Assembly (NCBI GenBank): GCA_017409345.1
Contig: JAFQSX010000016.1
Span: 1 to 39,543, forward strand
DNA length: 39,543 nucleotides
Origin: Muribaculaceae bacterium
GTDB taxonomy: Bacteria; Bacteroidota; Bacteroidia; Bacteroidales; Muribaculaceae
Direction of reading: 5' to 3'
In this document: piece by piece, positions 14,826 through 21,870 of the stretch
Layout: each line of letters opens with the position of its first letter
How positions within the stretch are numbered: position 1 is the first letter of the stretch
Made by a program: the position numbers and the translations under genes
Notes under the pieces: generated by a model
What the model was told of the DNA's origin: nothing
Database searches by the model: none
What the model saw: only the letters and a program-made list of their open reading frames with translations

Positions 14826-15476
14826 ATGAACAAGGATAATAACTTTGTAATTACCATTGGACGCCAGTTTGGGAGTGGTGGTCGTGAATTGGGTAAATTA
14901 TTGGCTTCCTCATTTGGAATAGAGTATTATGACAAAGAATTGTTGCAAGAGGCAGCCAAACAAGCCGGTATGTGTACCGAATTTTTTGAGCGTAGCGACG
15001 AGCGTGCGCCATCATTTTTGAGTGGAATGTTTTCTATTGGCTCAGGTTATAATCCGGCCTCATGTTATTTTTGTTCTTCAACTTTGCCTAGTGATGGAGT
15101 ATATAATGCACAAAGCGAATTTATTCGTAGTATCGCTAATGAGAAATCGTGTGTAATAGTGGGTCGCAGTGCCGATTATGTATTGCGTGAGCACCCTCGT
15201 TGTGTAAATGTTTTTGTTCATTCTTCGATAGAGGATTGTATAGAACGCATAATGCGTCGTGGAGATAAACCCACTCCCGAACAGGCGCGCACCATTGCAC
15301 ATAAAACAAATAAGTTGCGTGCCAACTATTATAATTTCTACACCGATAAGCGATGGGGTGATGCTGCAAGTTATGATATTACACTAAATACATCTTTAAT
15401 AAAAATGGAAGATGCTGTGGCAGTTATTGCCGAATATATTCGTCGGCGTTTTGGGGTAGATCCATATAAATTTTAA
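14826..15476 (+). CDS. Cytidylate kinase-like family protein
   Basis: The 216-aa protein has a P-loop kinase fold. The N-terminal VITIGRQFGSGGRELGKLLA carries the phosphate-binding loop in the form typical of the cytidylate kinase-like family (Pfam cytidylate kinase 2), distinct from housekeeping Cmk. The middle has ANEKSCVIVGRSADYVLREHP, and the late region IMRRGDKPTPEQARTIAHKTNKLRANYYNFYTDKRWGDAASYDITLNTS, which includes the lid and base-binding segments and the family's YDITLNTS motif. Members are common as extra nucleoside monophosphate kinases in Bacteroidales, but their substrate is rarely tested, so CMP/dCMP is only likely. It is a single-gene unit with its own promoter and a strong hairpin 14 bp after the stop. 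Confidence 0.9.
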   Translation: MNKDNNFVITIGRQFGSGGRELGKLLASSFGIEYYDKELLQEAAKQAGMCTEFFERSDERAPSFLSGMFSIGSGYNPASCYFCSSTLPSDGVYNAQSEFIRSIANEKSCVIVGRSADYVLREHPRCVNVFVHSSIEDCIERIMRRGDKPTPEQARTIAHKTNKLRANYYNFYTDKRWGDAASYDITLNTSLIKMEDAVAVIAEYIRRRFGVDPYKF

Positions 15477-15490
15477 AAAGAATAACGCAA

Positions 15491-15530
15491 CGAATAGCGG
15501 TGATTCATCAAAATGAATCACCGCTATTCG
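15491..15530. terminator. Perfect 18-bp hairpin between convergent genes
   Basis: Arms 15491-15508 and 15513-15530 are exact reverse complements with a CAAA loop. The plus-strand tail is TTTGGAG and the minus-strand tail is TTGCGTTATTCTTTTT, so it probably stops transcription from both the kinase-like gene and the DUF308 gene. Confidence 0.85.
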
Positions 15531-15565
15531 TTTGGAGTAATTGTAATATTGGTTATCTTTGAGTA

Positions 15566-16177
15566 TTATTCTACAGCCTCTACATCAATGACATCAGGGT
15601 CGTTGGTGCTTTTTACAGGAGTGTTAAATTTACGAGTAAACCACAGTTCGATAAATGCATTTATTGCAAAAATTACAAGACCTATTCCTGTCATCAATAC
15701 TATGTGACAAGGGAGCAATATCGCTTTATCTACAAATATTATTGACAGACCTAAGGCAACTAAAAGGATAGGGAAGATGTATAACCACAATGGGAGACGA
15801 ATGGGGCGGAACGCCATACCCATAGCGCAAGCATGAAAACATCCTCCAAGTATCAAGATTGTGCCGAAAATCATAGGGAGAAACTTGAGGAAAAGTTCAC
15901 TCCAACCAATCATTGAGATACCCATAATCACACTTCCTACTCCCGAAATCAATCCACAAATGGTTTGAAATCGAGATCCTATTGTTACTTTCTCTTTATT
16001 GCGATTCTCTTGTCGCGTGGTTGAAAGTGAGGCAATGTTTATTATTCCCGGAACAATAAACACAATGCCCATCGCTATTATTAAACTTGTAAATACATCA
16101 AATGAATGTATTATCATTAACACTATGCCTGCTACAAATATAAGAAGCGAAACCAATAATGCTGTTTTGACTTTCAT
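15566..16177 (-). CDS. DUF308 (HdeD-like) membrane protein
   Basis: The 203-aa protein has six predicted membrane helices in three pairs (about 7-48, 78-120, 127-168), the layout of the DUF308/HdeD family; E. coli HdeD is linked to acid resistance. The helix pairs carry the family's Gly-rich pattern (FIVPGIINIASL; LISGVGSVIMGISMIG; LLVALGLSIIF). The C-terminal tail is acidic and soluble (STNDPDVIDVEAVE). No enzymatic motif is present and its biochemical role is unknown in the family. It starts 12 bp after the stop of the macro-like gene, so the two form one minus-strand operon. Confidence 0.8.
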   Translation of the reverse strand: MKVKTALLVSLLIFVAGIVLMIIHSFDVFTSLIIAMGIVFIVPGIINIASLSTTRQENRNKEKVTIGSRFQTICGLISGVGSVIMGISMIGWSELFLKFLPMIFGTILILGGCFHACAMGMAFRPIRLPLWLYIFPILLVALGLSIIFVDKAILLPCHIVLMTGIGLVIFAINAFIELWFTRKFNTPVKSTNDPDVIDVEAVE

Positions 16178-16189
16178 AATAAGTAATGT

Positions 16190-16588
16190 TTATTTGTTGG
16201 TTAATATATTATAAAACGATTGAGGGAGGATTATGTTTTCCTCTTCAAGGGCATTTTTGAATAATGGCGCAATATCTTTGTCGCGAAATCCGGCAATGCC
16301 ACAACCGATGCGGGTAACATAGAACTTCAATTCGCGATGATTGTGAGCATATTCAATAAATTCATCAACATAGGGCGCGATTGTTTCTACTCCACCTTGC
16401 ATTGTGGGAATGGCATAAGTTTGTCCGGTCAATCCCACGCCAACACCCCATTCGGCTCCAAAATTGCGATGGGCTATGCGAGCAGCACCTCCTCCATGCA
16501 TCCCCGCCAAGTTGCTACCAAACACAAAAATTTCGCCATCATTAAGATGAGAAATACATTCAGGAGTAAATTCAATATGTGAGTTCAT
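16190..16588 (-). CDS. Small macro-domain-like protein (A1S_2505-type)
   Basis: The 132-aa protein shows IFVFGSNLAGMHGGGAARIAHRNFGAEWGVGVGLTGQTYAIPT, the pattern of a compact family annotated in databases as A1S_2505 phage-type non-structural proteins. The GSNxxGxHGGGAA segment resembles the ligand loop of macro domains that bind ADP-ribose. The later FYVTRIGCGIAGFRDKDIAPLF also fits a macro fold, where GCGxAGF is the second ligand loop. An ADP-ribose-related role is therefore plausible but not shown. It is followed after 12 bp by the DUF308 gene. Its promoter region has a -7 box overlapped by an inverted repeat (16620-16648). Confidence 0.75.
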   Translation of the reverse strand: MNSHIEFTPECISHLNDGEIFVFGSNLAGMHGGGAARIAHRNFGAEWGVGVGLTGQTYAIPTMQGGVETIAPYVDEFIEYAHNHRELKFYVTRIGCGIAGFRDKDIAPLFKNALEEENIILPQSFYNILTNK

Positions 16589-16619
16589 ATCAAGTTGGTT
16601 TTATTATGATAATAATATC

Positions 16620-16648
16620 AATCACAAATTTAATGAAATATTGTGATT
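16620..16648. promoter_or_regulatory. Inverted repeat overlapping the -7 box of the macro-like gene
   Basis: AATCACAA (16620-16627) and TTGTGATT (16641-16648) are perfect 8-bp arms separated by 13 bp. Between and overlapping them, the minus strand reads TAAATTTG at 16625-16632, a consensus -7 box 36 nt before the ATG at 16588. A protein bound to the arms would cover the promoter. Confidence 0.55.
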
Positions 16649-16726
16649 TAAGAAATTATTAACTCGTGTTTAGCCGATTTTGCACAAATTCACCCATTTC
16701 AATATGGCATTTTCCGTAATATCTTG

Positions 16727-16734
16727 TAAATTTG
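16727..16734 (+). promoter_or_regulatory. -7 box of the SGNH hydrolase gene
   Basis: TAAATTTG, a perfect -7 match, lies 62 bp before the ATG at 16797. The -33 element is weak. Confidence 0.55.
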
Positions 16735-16796
16735 CATTGATATAAGACTTATTGAAGCCTATAAATAGATAAAAACAATAAAACCCGAATAAACCA

Positions 16797-17912
16797 ATGA
16801 AAACAATCAATCGACTCTTACTATTGCTTGTGGTGGCAATGTTGTGTGGCTCGGTGGCAAAGGCTACCGATGAAAAGCCTGTGAAGTATATCAATGCTAA
16901 AGACCTTCGCATCATCAATCGTGGGTGGACCAATACTATTCGCGATTATGACCGTTTGCCGGCTTTCCTTAAAGACAGTGTGCGTAGCGTGTTGTGGGAA
17001 CGTAGCCAATGCAGTTCCGGTATAGCAGTGCGTTTTGCCACCAACTCTACATCAGTGGGCGTTAAATATCGTCTTTTGTGGGACACTCACATGAAACACA
17101 TGGCCGACACCGGTTTGAAAGGTACTGACCTTTATATCTTCGAAGGCGACTCGGTGTGGCGTCATGTTAATACCAATCGTCCTTATACCGACTCGCTCAA
17201 ATGGTGTAAAAGCACTTATGTGTCAAACGTAGAGCCTCGCATGCAAGAGTATATGGTATATCTCCCTCTATATGATGGCATTGAAGAACTTTATATCGCT
17301 GTAGATAGCACTGCAACAATCACTTGTGGCAATCCCGAATTGATTAGCGACAAAAAGAAAATCATCGCCTACGGCACAAGTATCCTTCAAGGAGGTTGCG
17401 CCTCTCGCACAGGTATGGCGGCAACAAACATATTGAGCCGAGAACTCAACTGCGAGATTGTAAATATAGGTATCAGTGGCGAAGGAAAGATGGACTATTG
17501 CATGGCTCGTGCCATGGCTGACATTGCCGATGCCGACCTTTTCCTCCTCGACCCAATACCCAACTGCACCGAAATGATGTGCGACACTCTCACTTATGAT
17601 TTTGTGAATATTATACGCAAAGCACGCCCTGATATCCCCATTGTCATGGTTGAAGGACCTATCTATCCTTATGCACGCTACGACAAGACTATGGGCAACT
17701 ATCTCCCTCGCAAAAACGCAGCCTTCCGTCGCAACTATGAAAAATTGATGGCCGAAAACCCCAACAACCTCTACTACGTTGACTGCGTGAACCTTGACGG
17801 AGTAGAAGACGATGGCACAGTTGACGGCATCCACCTCACCGACCTTGGTTTCAAATACTACGCCGCCAAACTCTTCCCCGTCCTCCTCCCCTTAGTAGAA
17901 AAAATGAAATAA
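16797..17912 (+). CDS. Secreted SGNH/GDSL-type esterase
   Basis: The 371-aa product has a signal peptide (MKTINRLLLLLVVAMLCGSVAKA). Residues about 30-180 form a beta-rich N-terminal domain of the SGNH_hydro_N type (SSGIAVRFATNSTSVGVKYRL). The hydrolase domain follows: block I GTSILQGG with nucleophile Ser195 (193-200), block II around GISGEGKM (oxyanion Gly, 226-232), block III DPIPN (Asn256), and block V DGIHLTDLG with catalytic Asp343 and His346. Related two-domain proteins are periplasmic or surface acetylesterases acting on glycans. The substrate cannot be read from sequence and no polysaccharide-utilisation genes are adjacent. It is a single-gene unit; a hairpin at 17953-17990 may terminate it. 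Confidence 0.88.
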   Translation: MKTINRLLLLLVVAMLCGSVAKATDEKPVKYINAKDLRIINRGWTNTIRDYDRLPAFLKDSVRSVLWERSQCSSGIAVRFATNSTSVGVKYRLLWDTHMKHMADTGLKGTDLYIFEGDSVWRHVNTNRPYTDSLKWCKSTYVSNVEPRMQEYMVYLPLYDGIEELYIAVDSTATITCGNPELISDKKKIIAYGTSILQGGCASRTGMAATNILSRELNCEIVNIGISGEGKMDYCMARAMADIADADLFLLDPIPNCTEMMCDTLTYDFVNIIRKARPDIPIVMVEGPIYPYARYDKTMGNYLPRKNAAFRRNYEKLMAENPNNLYYVDCVNLDGVEDDGTVDGIHLTDLGFKYYAAKLFPVLLPLVEKMK

Positions 17913-17944
17913 CGAGTTCTCTTACTTAGAGAATAAACGGATAA

Positions 17945-18081
17945 AAACATTTCGCCCACACTCGGTTTTCGCAAACGTGTAGTGTGGGCGATGTCTATTT
18001 ATAAGGGTGGGAATATGTTGATTCGTTCCCTTAAATAGTCAATAGATTACTTCTTGTGGTAAAGAACATTCGTATAATTAT
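17945..18081 (-). ncRNA. Predicted small RNA (orphan promoter to terminator)
   Basis: This is inferred from a consensus promoter on the minus strand (18088-18118) and a hairpin terminator (arms 17953-17962 and 17981-17990) about 100-130 nt downstream, with no protein gene between them. The transcript would be about 135 nt. It contains a second possible stem (TAAGGG/CCCTTA) and one 12-codon ORF (18031-18069, MFFTTRSNLLTI), which may or may not be translated. Position, ends and existence are predictions. The 17913-18235 gap (323 bp) holds this unit plus the 29-bp repeats. Confidence 0.45.
17953..17990. terminator. Hairpin terminator, usable on both strands
   Basis: CGCCCACACT (17953-17962) and AGTGTGGGCG (17981-17990) are perfect 10-bp arms, and the loop holds a further GTTT/AAAC pairing. 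On the minus strand it is followed by AAATGTTTTTA, giving a reasonable U tract. On the plus strand the tail is ATGTCTATTT, which is weaker. It therefore best fits as the end of a minus-strand transcript from the promoter at 18088-18118. Confidence 0.7.
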
Positions 18082-18087
18082 CTGCCA

Positions 18088-18118
18088 CAAAGATAGATGC
18101 TGGGTGTTAGCTTTGCAA
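18088..18118 (-). promoter_or_regulatory. Orphan minus-strand promoter
   Basis: On the minus strand: TTG (18116-18118), 20-bp spacer, TATCTTTG (18088-18095). This is as good as the promoters of real genes in the window. It points away from the AlbA_2 gene into the gap after the SGNH hydrolase, where no protein gene lies in that direction. Confidence 0.65.
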
Positions 18119-18156
18119 TACCTAAAAATCGGTATTTTATAGGATTTGCATTCTGT

Positions 18157-18220
18157 CCCATTCGCAAATCGGATTTACTTTTTTCCCCATTTGCTAATCA
18201 GATTAACTTTTTGTCCTATT
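18157..18220. repeat. 29-bp tandem repeat with dyad-symmetric cores
   Basis: Two full units (18157-18185 and 18186-18214, 23 of 29 identical) and the start of a third (18215-18220, CCTATT). The cores are AAATCGGATTT (18166-18176) and TAATCAGATTA (18195-18205). Each is a perfect dyad around one base, and the outer bases changed on both arms together. The array sits upstream of the orphan promoter at 18088-18118. Confidence 0.75.
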
Positions 18221-18235
18221 TGAGTGGGGGAGTGT

Positions 18236-18889
18236 TTATTGTTGGGTGATTTTGAATGTGGTGCCGGTGTAGGTGAAGTCGATTATGCCTACGGCATATA
18301 GTTTTATGATGATTTCTTCGGCTGTGTGGCGTGATATGCGTGCTATTTTCATGAATTCCTCAATGGTGGTCATTTCATTCTCTTCAAGATGACCGATGAG
18401 TGTGCTTTCGGGTTCGGAGAAGGAGAGCAATGCTCCTTTTTGTGACTCTTTTTTGCGCCATGCACGCACCATCAGTTCGGGTGCAACGATGTTTTCATCT
18501 TTCACACGATAATAGGTGCGCCATGAGCCGTCGGGCTCTTGTGCTTGCACCGGTCGGTGAGAGGATTTGGCAATCTCGGCACGTATTACAATAGCGCCAC
18601 CTTCGGTTTTGAATGCAGTAAATTCCACTTTTTGAGCCGGACGGCAATACATTTGTGCGGCTTGTTCGATTACATATATATCTTCTTCATTGCGCACTCC
18701 GGCGATATTCCCATTGTCTTTTACTCCTACAAGAAGCCGTCCGCCGTCATTGTTGGCAAATGCCGATAGACTACGAGCAATCTTGCGAGCATCGGAGATT
18801 GAGAATTTAAAGTCTTGGTGTTCATGTTCCCCCTCCTCGATGAGCCCTTGGATATAAAACTTGCCTTTTATGGCTTTTATATCTTTCAC
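18236..18889 (-). CDS. AlbA_2 (Schlafen-like) domain protein with winged helix
   Basis: The 217-aa protein has an AlbA_2 domain (about residues 15-140): GEHEHQDFKFSISDARKIARSLSAFANNDGGRLLVGVKDNGNIAGV carries the acidic-plus-FK start and the ANNDGGxLLVGVKDNG core of the family. A later HRPVQ...YYRVKDENIVAP matches the end of the domain. The last 60 residues (LIGHLEENEMTTIEEFMKIARISRHTAEEIIIKLYAVGIID) form a winged helix-turn-helix. AlbA_2 domains are shared by bacterial putative regulators and by Schlafen nucleases; which activity applies here is unknown. It starts 13 bp after the luxS stop and so is probably the third gene of the pfs-luxS operon. Confidence 0.85.
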   Translation of the reverse strand: MKDIKAIKGKFYIQGLIEEGEHEHQDFKFSISDARKIARSLSAFANNDGGRLLVGVKDNGNIAGVRNEEDIYVIEQAAQMYCRPAQKVEFTAFKTEGGAIVIRAEIAKSSHRPVQAQEPDGSWRTYYRVKDENIVAPELMVRAWRKKESQKGALLSFSEPESTLIGHLEENEMTTIEEFMKIARISRHTAEEIIIKLYAVGIIDFTYTGTTFKITQQ

Positions 18890-18902
18890 GATTAATGGGA
18901 TT

Positions 18903-19385
18903 TTATTGTGGATAGTTGAGGTTTTCTTCTTTGAGATTTATCAGCACCTCTTCAAGGTATTTATTAGCCTCTTTACGAGCAAGGTCAAGGTCGTTGTAAG
19001 TATAATTGCCACAATCGCGAGCGGTAGCACCGGGTATTTCTCCTTCAAAGGATGCTATAAACTCAAAGGTTTCGCGCATTAACGGAGCGATGTCGGTTGA
19101 GGAGTAGTTGCCGTTGATAAGTAGGTAGTTGCCTGTGCGACAACCCATCGGACCCCAATAGATAATGCGTTCTTTCCATTGTGCATGATTGCGAAGGAAT
19201 GTAGCAGCAAGATGCTCAATAGTGTGTAACGCTGCTCCATCAACAGCCTCTTCGCGATTGGGTTCCTTCATGCGAATGTCGAAAGTGGTGATTACATCGC
19301 CCGATGTAGTAGTATCTTTGCGTGACACGAAAATGCCACGTTTTAATTCCAAATGATTGATTGTGAAACTTGCTATCTTTTCCAT
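18903..19385 (-). CDS. luxS: S-ribosylhomocysteine lyase
   Basis: LuxS cleaves S-ribosylhomocysteine to homocysteine and DPD, the precursor of autoinducer-2. The 160-aa protein has the family length. The metal-binding motif is HTIEH (His54, Glu57, His58), the catalytic Cys is in GPMGCRTGNYLL (Cys82), and the third metal ligand is Cys125 in RDCGNYTYNDLD. All key residues are intact, so the enzyme should be active. It lies 13 bp after pfs and 13 bp before the AlbA_2 gene on the minus strand. Pfs makes its substrate, so the pair completes the activated methyl cycle by the two-enzyme route. Confidence 0.97.
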   Translation of the reverse strand: MEKIASFTINHLELKRGIFVSRKDTTTSGDVITTFDIRMKEPNREEAVDGAALHTIEHLAATFLRNHAQWKERIIYWGPMGCRTGNYLLINGNYSSTDIAPLMRETFEFIASFEGEIPGATARDCGNYTYNDLDLARKEANKYLEEVLINLKEENLNYPQ

Positions 19386-19398
19386 GAGGTGAGTTAGA

Positions 19399-20079
19399 TT
19401 AGAAACAAGATAATACTTGTGTTAATTTTTCAAAGGTGTGTTGTGGTGCATCTTCCCAGAAGTTTTCATATTGTGAGATATTGTCGTCGCCTCCCGGGGT
19501 ATCGCTGATAACGCGCATGCAGAAGAACATCACATTTTTGAGGTGACACACTTGTGCTATTGATGCCGATTCCATATCCACAGCCATCACATCGGGGAAT
19601 AGACTCTTAATGCGTTCTACCTCTTCAACTTTAGAAATGAAGATATCGCCCGAACAGATGAGCCCACGTTTCACTTTGGGGTCATCGGCAAGGCAGGGAA
19701 GAGCCACTAATTCGGGAACACTAGTGAAATAACGTGGACAACCGGCTGCATCGCCCCATTCGGTGCCGGGACCGCACCACACATCATGGTATGCGATTCT
19801 TTCAGCCACTACAACATCAAGAATTCCTGCTCCACCACCTGCACCACCTGCTACTCCGGTATTTATCACCAAGTCGGGGTGGAAGTTCTCGATAAGCGTG
19901 AGAGTTCCTATTGCCGCATTCACCTTTCCTATGCCACATTGCATGGCTGTAATTTCGTGATTGTGGATTTTTCCGGTATGGAATGCAATATCATTGATTG
20001 TTATGATAGAGTGGTTTTCAATTAATGGTAATAAGAGTTTCAATTCCTTTCCCATTGCCACGATAATTCCTATTTTCAT
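19399..20079 (-). CDS. mtnN: 5'-methylthioadenosine/S-adenosylhomocysteine nucleosidase
   Basis: MTAN (Pfs) removes adenine from S-adenosylhomocysteine and methylthioadenosine, which otherwise inhibit methyltransferases. The 226-aa protein begins MKIGIIVAMGKELKLL with the catalytic Glu12. It has NTGVAGGAGGGAGILDVVVAERIAYHDV in the nucleoside phosphorylase core, AVDMES (166-171) for ribose binding, and VISDTPGGDDN with catalytic Asp193. The GAGGGAGI stretch is slightly more Gly-rich than typical, which looks like normal variation. It is the first gene of the minus-strand group pfs-luxS-AlbA_2. Confidence 0.95.
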   Translation of the reverse strand: MKIGIIVAMGKELKLLLPLIENHSIITINDIAFHTGKIHNHEITAMQCGIGKVNAAIGTLTLIENFHPDLVINTGVAGGAGGGAGILDVVVAERIAYHDVWCGPGTEWGDAAGCPRYFTSVPELVALPCLADDPKVKRGLICSGDIFISKVEEVERIKSLFPDVMAVDMESASIAQVCHLKNVMFFCMRVISDTPGGDDNISQYENFWEDAPQHTFEKLTQVLSCF

Positions 20080-20109
20080 ATCGATTATTTTTTAATTACG
20101 CATTGTGAA

Positions 20110-21534
20110 TTATTTATTTTCCTCCTCAGCAGGAACATATACATACGCACCCATGTCGGGTTGACTGCCGCGAGGCAATCCGTAGCGATCGTATTTCGCT
20201 TCGGGGAGAGTGTAATCGGGGTATGCAGCGCCTATTGCCGGCGATTCGTTTTTGAGACGATAGTCAAAGATATATTCGTTGCGCACGGTATAATAAAGAG
20301 GATCTTCGCCCCAAATGCAACAAATGAAATTGTCATCATCGCTACCTTCCGACTTTAATAGACAATAACGCAAGGTAATGGCTGTGCCGGTAAGGTCGCC
20401 ATGAGATAACTCTGTGCCATTGCCGTAGATTATCGAATTGGTGAAATCTGCTACCATATATGGGAGTCCCGAATTGTCATCGGTTTCGGCATTAATGTGG
20501 TCAAACTGTATTGCCGGACCTCCAAGAGCAGAGAATAGATAATAGTTCGCAAAAGTGCAGTGGTTGAAAATGTGATTTCCCCCACGCAAGAAAACCAATC
20601 CTGCTGCCGCTTCGGCAATTTCGCACCCTACGGCTTTTATGTCGCTATAAATTGAAGCGAGAGAGTATTCTTGAGAGTTACGAAGTTGACAGTTGATAAA
20701 TGTTACAGCCGGATTTTCTTGAACACCGATTGAGTCAACGAATACGCCCCATACGGTGTTGCGTATTGAGGTGTGAGTGAGATAATTGTTGCGACTTGTT
20801 GAGGTAAATTCAAGTCCTGCCCATTGTCCTGCCATGAGGTCAAACGATAGGTCATTAACCACATTGTCAATGCGGTCGCCTGTCATGTTTATGGGTTGTT
20901 CGACAGTCCCATTGCTCACAAGTGTGCCTTCAATCTTCATTGTGGCATTATTGTGGAAATAAAGCGTTACTCCGGCATCGAGAGTGAGCGTTGCACCCTC
21001 TTTCACTACTATTGAATCATAAATCTGATAAGGCTTATTGGCAGTGAATCGTGTATCATTATCAATAATAAGCCCTTTACGGCGTTCAACATCTTGCCCT
21101 TGAGCACTGATTACCACTGTAGATGTGATGCTTTGAGTCACAAAATCAAGATGACGTTCCTCTACTACCGGAGCATCGCTACCATTGGCTTTGAGCGTGG
21201 CTTCAACAAATACATAGATAGAATCATTTGGACGTATTTCCACATTTTGAAACTCCTTGCCGCTCACACCATCAACATTGAGTCGGAACATACCATCGGC
21301 ATCATCACGCATCTTAATGCTGCTGATGTTGATTATTTTATCATGTCGGTTATACACGGTAAACGAGTGGGTAGGAGTTCCAGCTTCGGTAAATATCGGC
21401 CCCATATCAAGGGTATCGGTTGAGAATGTGGGTTGGTCATTGCTATTAGAGGATATTCCATCCTCAATACACGATGAAAGCCCCACGATTAGTAGCAATC
21501 CACATATCCCAATAACTGTTTTTATTTTATTCAT
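20110..21534 (-). CDS. Lipoprotein with right-handed beta-helix region
   Basis: From the ATG at 21534 the product is 474 aa with a good lipoprotein signal (MNKIKTVIGICGLLLIVGLSSC, Cys22). A start 24 bp upstream at 21558 would add MDKKRKTT and is possible. Residues about 35-140 look like one Ig-like domain (THSFTVYNRHDKIINISSIKM; VDGVSGKEFQNVEIRPNDSIYVFVEA). Residues about 165-440 have short repeated turns, such as GTLVSNGTVEQPINMTGDR, FTSTSRNNYLTHTSIRNTVWGV, VTFINCQLRNS and GGNHIFNHCTFANY, typical of a parallel beta-helix. The C-terminus is YDRYGLPRGSQPDMGAY, a common end for such proteins. It is probably surface-exposed and may bind or process a polysaccharide, but no active site is visible. 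Confidence 0.85.
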   Translation of the reverse strand: MNKIKTVIGICGLLLIVGLSSCIEDGISSNSNDQPTFSTDTLDMGPIFTEAGTPTHSFTVYNRHDKIINISSIKMRDDADGMFRLNVDGVSGKEFQNVEIRPNDSIYVFVEATLKANGSDAPVVEERHLDFVTQSITSTVVISAQGQDVERRKGLIIDNDTRFTANKPYQIYDSIVVKEGATLTLDAGVTLYFHNNATMKIEGTLVSNGTVEQPINMTGDRIDNVVNDLSFDLMAGQWAGLEFTSTSRNNYLTHTSIRNTVWGVFVDSIGVQENPAVTFINCQLRNSQEYSLASIYSDIKAVGCEIAEAAAGLVFLRGGNHIFNHCTFANYYLFSALGGPAIQFDHINAETDDNSGLPYMVADFTNSIIYGNGTELSHGDLTGTAITLRYCLLKSEGSDDDNFICCIWGEDPLYYTVRNEYIFDYRLKNESPAIGAAYPDYTLPEAKYDRYGLPRGSQPDMGAYVYVPAEEENK

Positions 21535-21618
21535 TGTAGTTTTTCGCTTTTTATCCATAATATAAACGATTTTCGACGTGTTATATTGTGAAAATTAGGG
21601 TCAATGTCACACATAATA

Positions 21619-21637
21619 ATAAAGGTTTAACCTTTAT
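21619..21637. promoter_or_regulatory. Palindrome upstream of the beta-helix lipoprotein gene
   Basis: ATAAAGGTT (21619-21627), T, AACCTTTAT (21629-21637): perfect 9-bp arms with a 1-bp centre. It lies about 60-85 bp before the lipoprotein start and right after the tRNA terminator. An operator is possible; extra terminator structure is the alternative. Confidence 0.45.
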
Positions 21638-21649
21638 GTTATAAAACAA

Positions 21650-21676
21650 AAAGCCTCGAAATTGTTTCGAGGCTTT
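21650..21676 (-). terminator. Terminator after the tRNA pair
   Basis: AAAGCCTCGAAA (21650-21661) and TTTCGAGGCTTT (21665-21676) are perfect 12-bp arms with a TTG loop. On the minus strand the stem is followed by TTGTTTTATAAC. It is 7 bp after the tRNA-Gly gene. Confidence 0.9.
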
Positions 21677-21683
21677 CTTGTTG

Positions 21684-21756
21684 AGCGGAAGACGGGGCTC
21701 AAACCCGCGACCCTCAGCTTGGAAGGCTGATGCTCTATCGACTGAGCTACTTCCGC
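21684..21756 (-). tRNA. tRNA-Gly (anticodon TCC)
   Basis: The 73-nt sequence folds as a cloverleaf. The acceptor stem GCGGAAG/CTTCCGC is perfect, the D arm contains AGCTCAGTCGATAGAGC, and the anticodon stem TCAGC/GCTGA encloses the loop CTTCCAA with anticodon TCC. The T arm contains GGGTTTGAGCCC, where the usual TTCGA is TTTGA. The discriminator base is T and the CCA end is not encoded. It lies 20 bp after tRNA-Tyr and both are transcribed together. Confidence 0.93.
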
Positions 21757-21776
21757 AACATTATGAAAAGATTTTG

Positions 21777-21859
21777 TGGGCGAAGATGGATTCGAACCAC
21801 CGAAGGTATAAACCAGCAGATTTACAGTCTGCCCCATTTGGCCACTCTGGTATTCGCCC
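21777..21859 (-). tRNA. tRNA-Tyr (anticodon GTA)
   Basis: An 83-nt class II tRNA with a long variable arm. The acceptor stem GGGCGAA/TTCGCCC is perfect, the anticodon loop CTGTAAA carries GTA, and the T arm contains GGTTCGAATCC. The discriminator is A. It is the first gene of the tRNA pair and its predicted promoter starts only a few bases upstream. Confidence 0.95.
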
Positions 21860-21870
21860 TAAATCGGGTG

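Noticed and set aside
14826-15476. Housekeeping cytidylate kinase (cmk)
   Set aside because: The GRQFGSGGRELG P-loop and overall pattern are those of the cytidylate kinase-like family, not of Cmk, so no cmk symbol is given.
18031-18069. 12-codon ORF in the predicted small RNA as a leader peptide
   Set aside because: Too short to support; no attenuated gene follows it. Mentioned only as part of the RNA.
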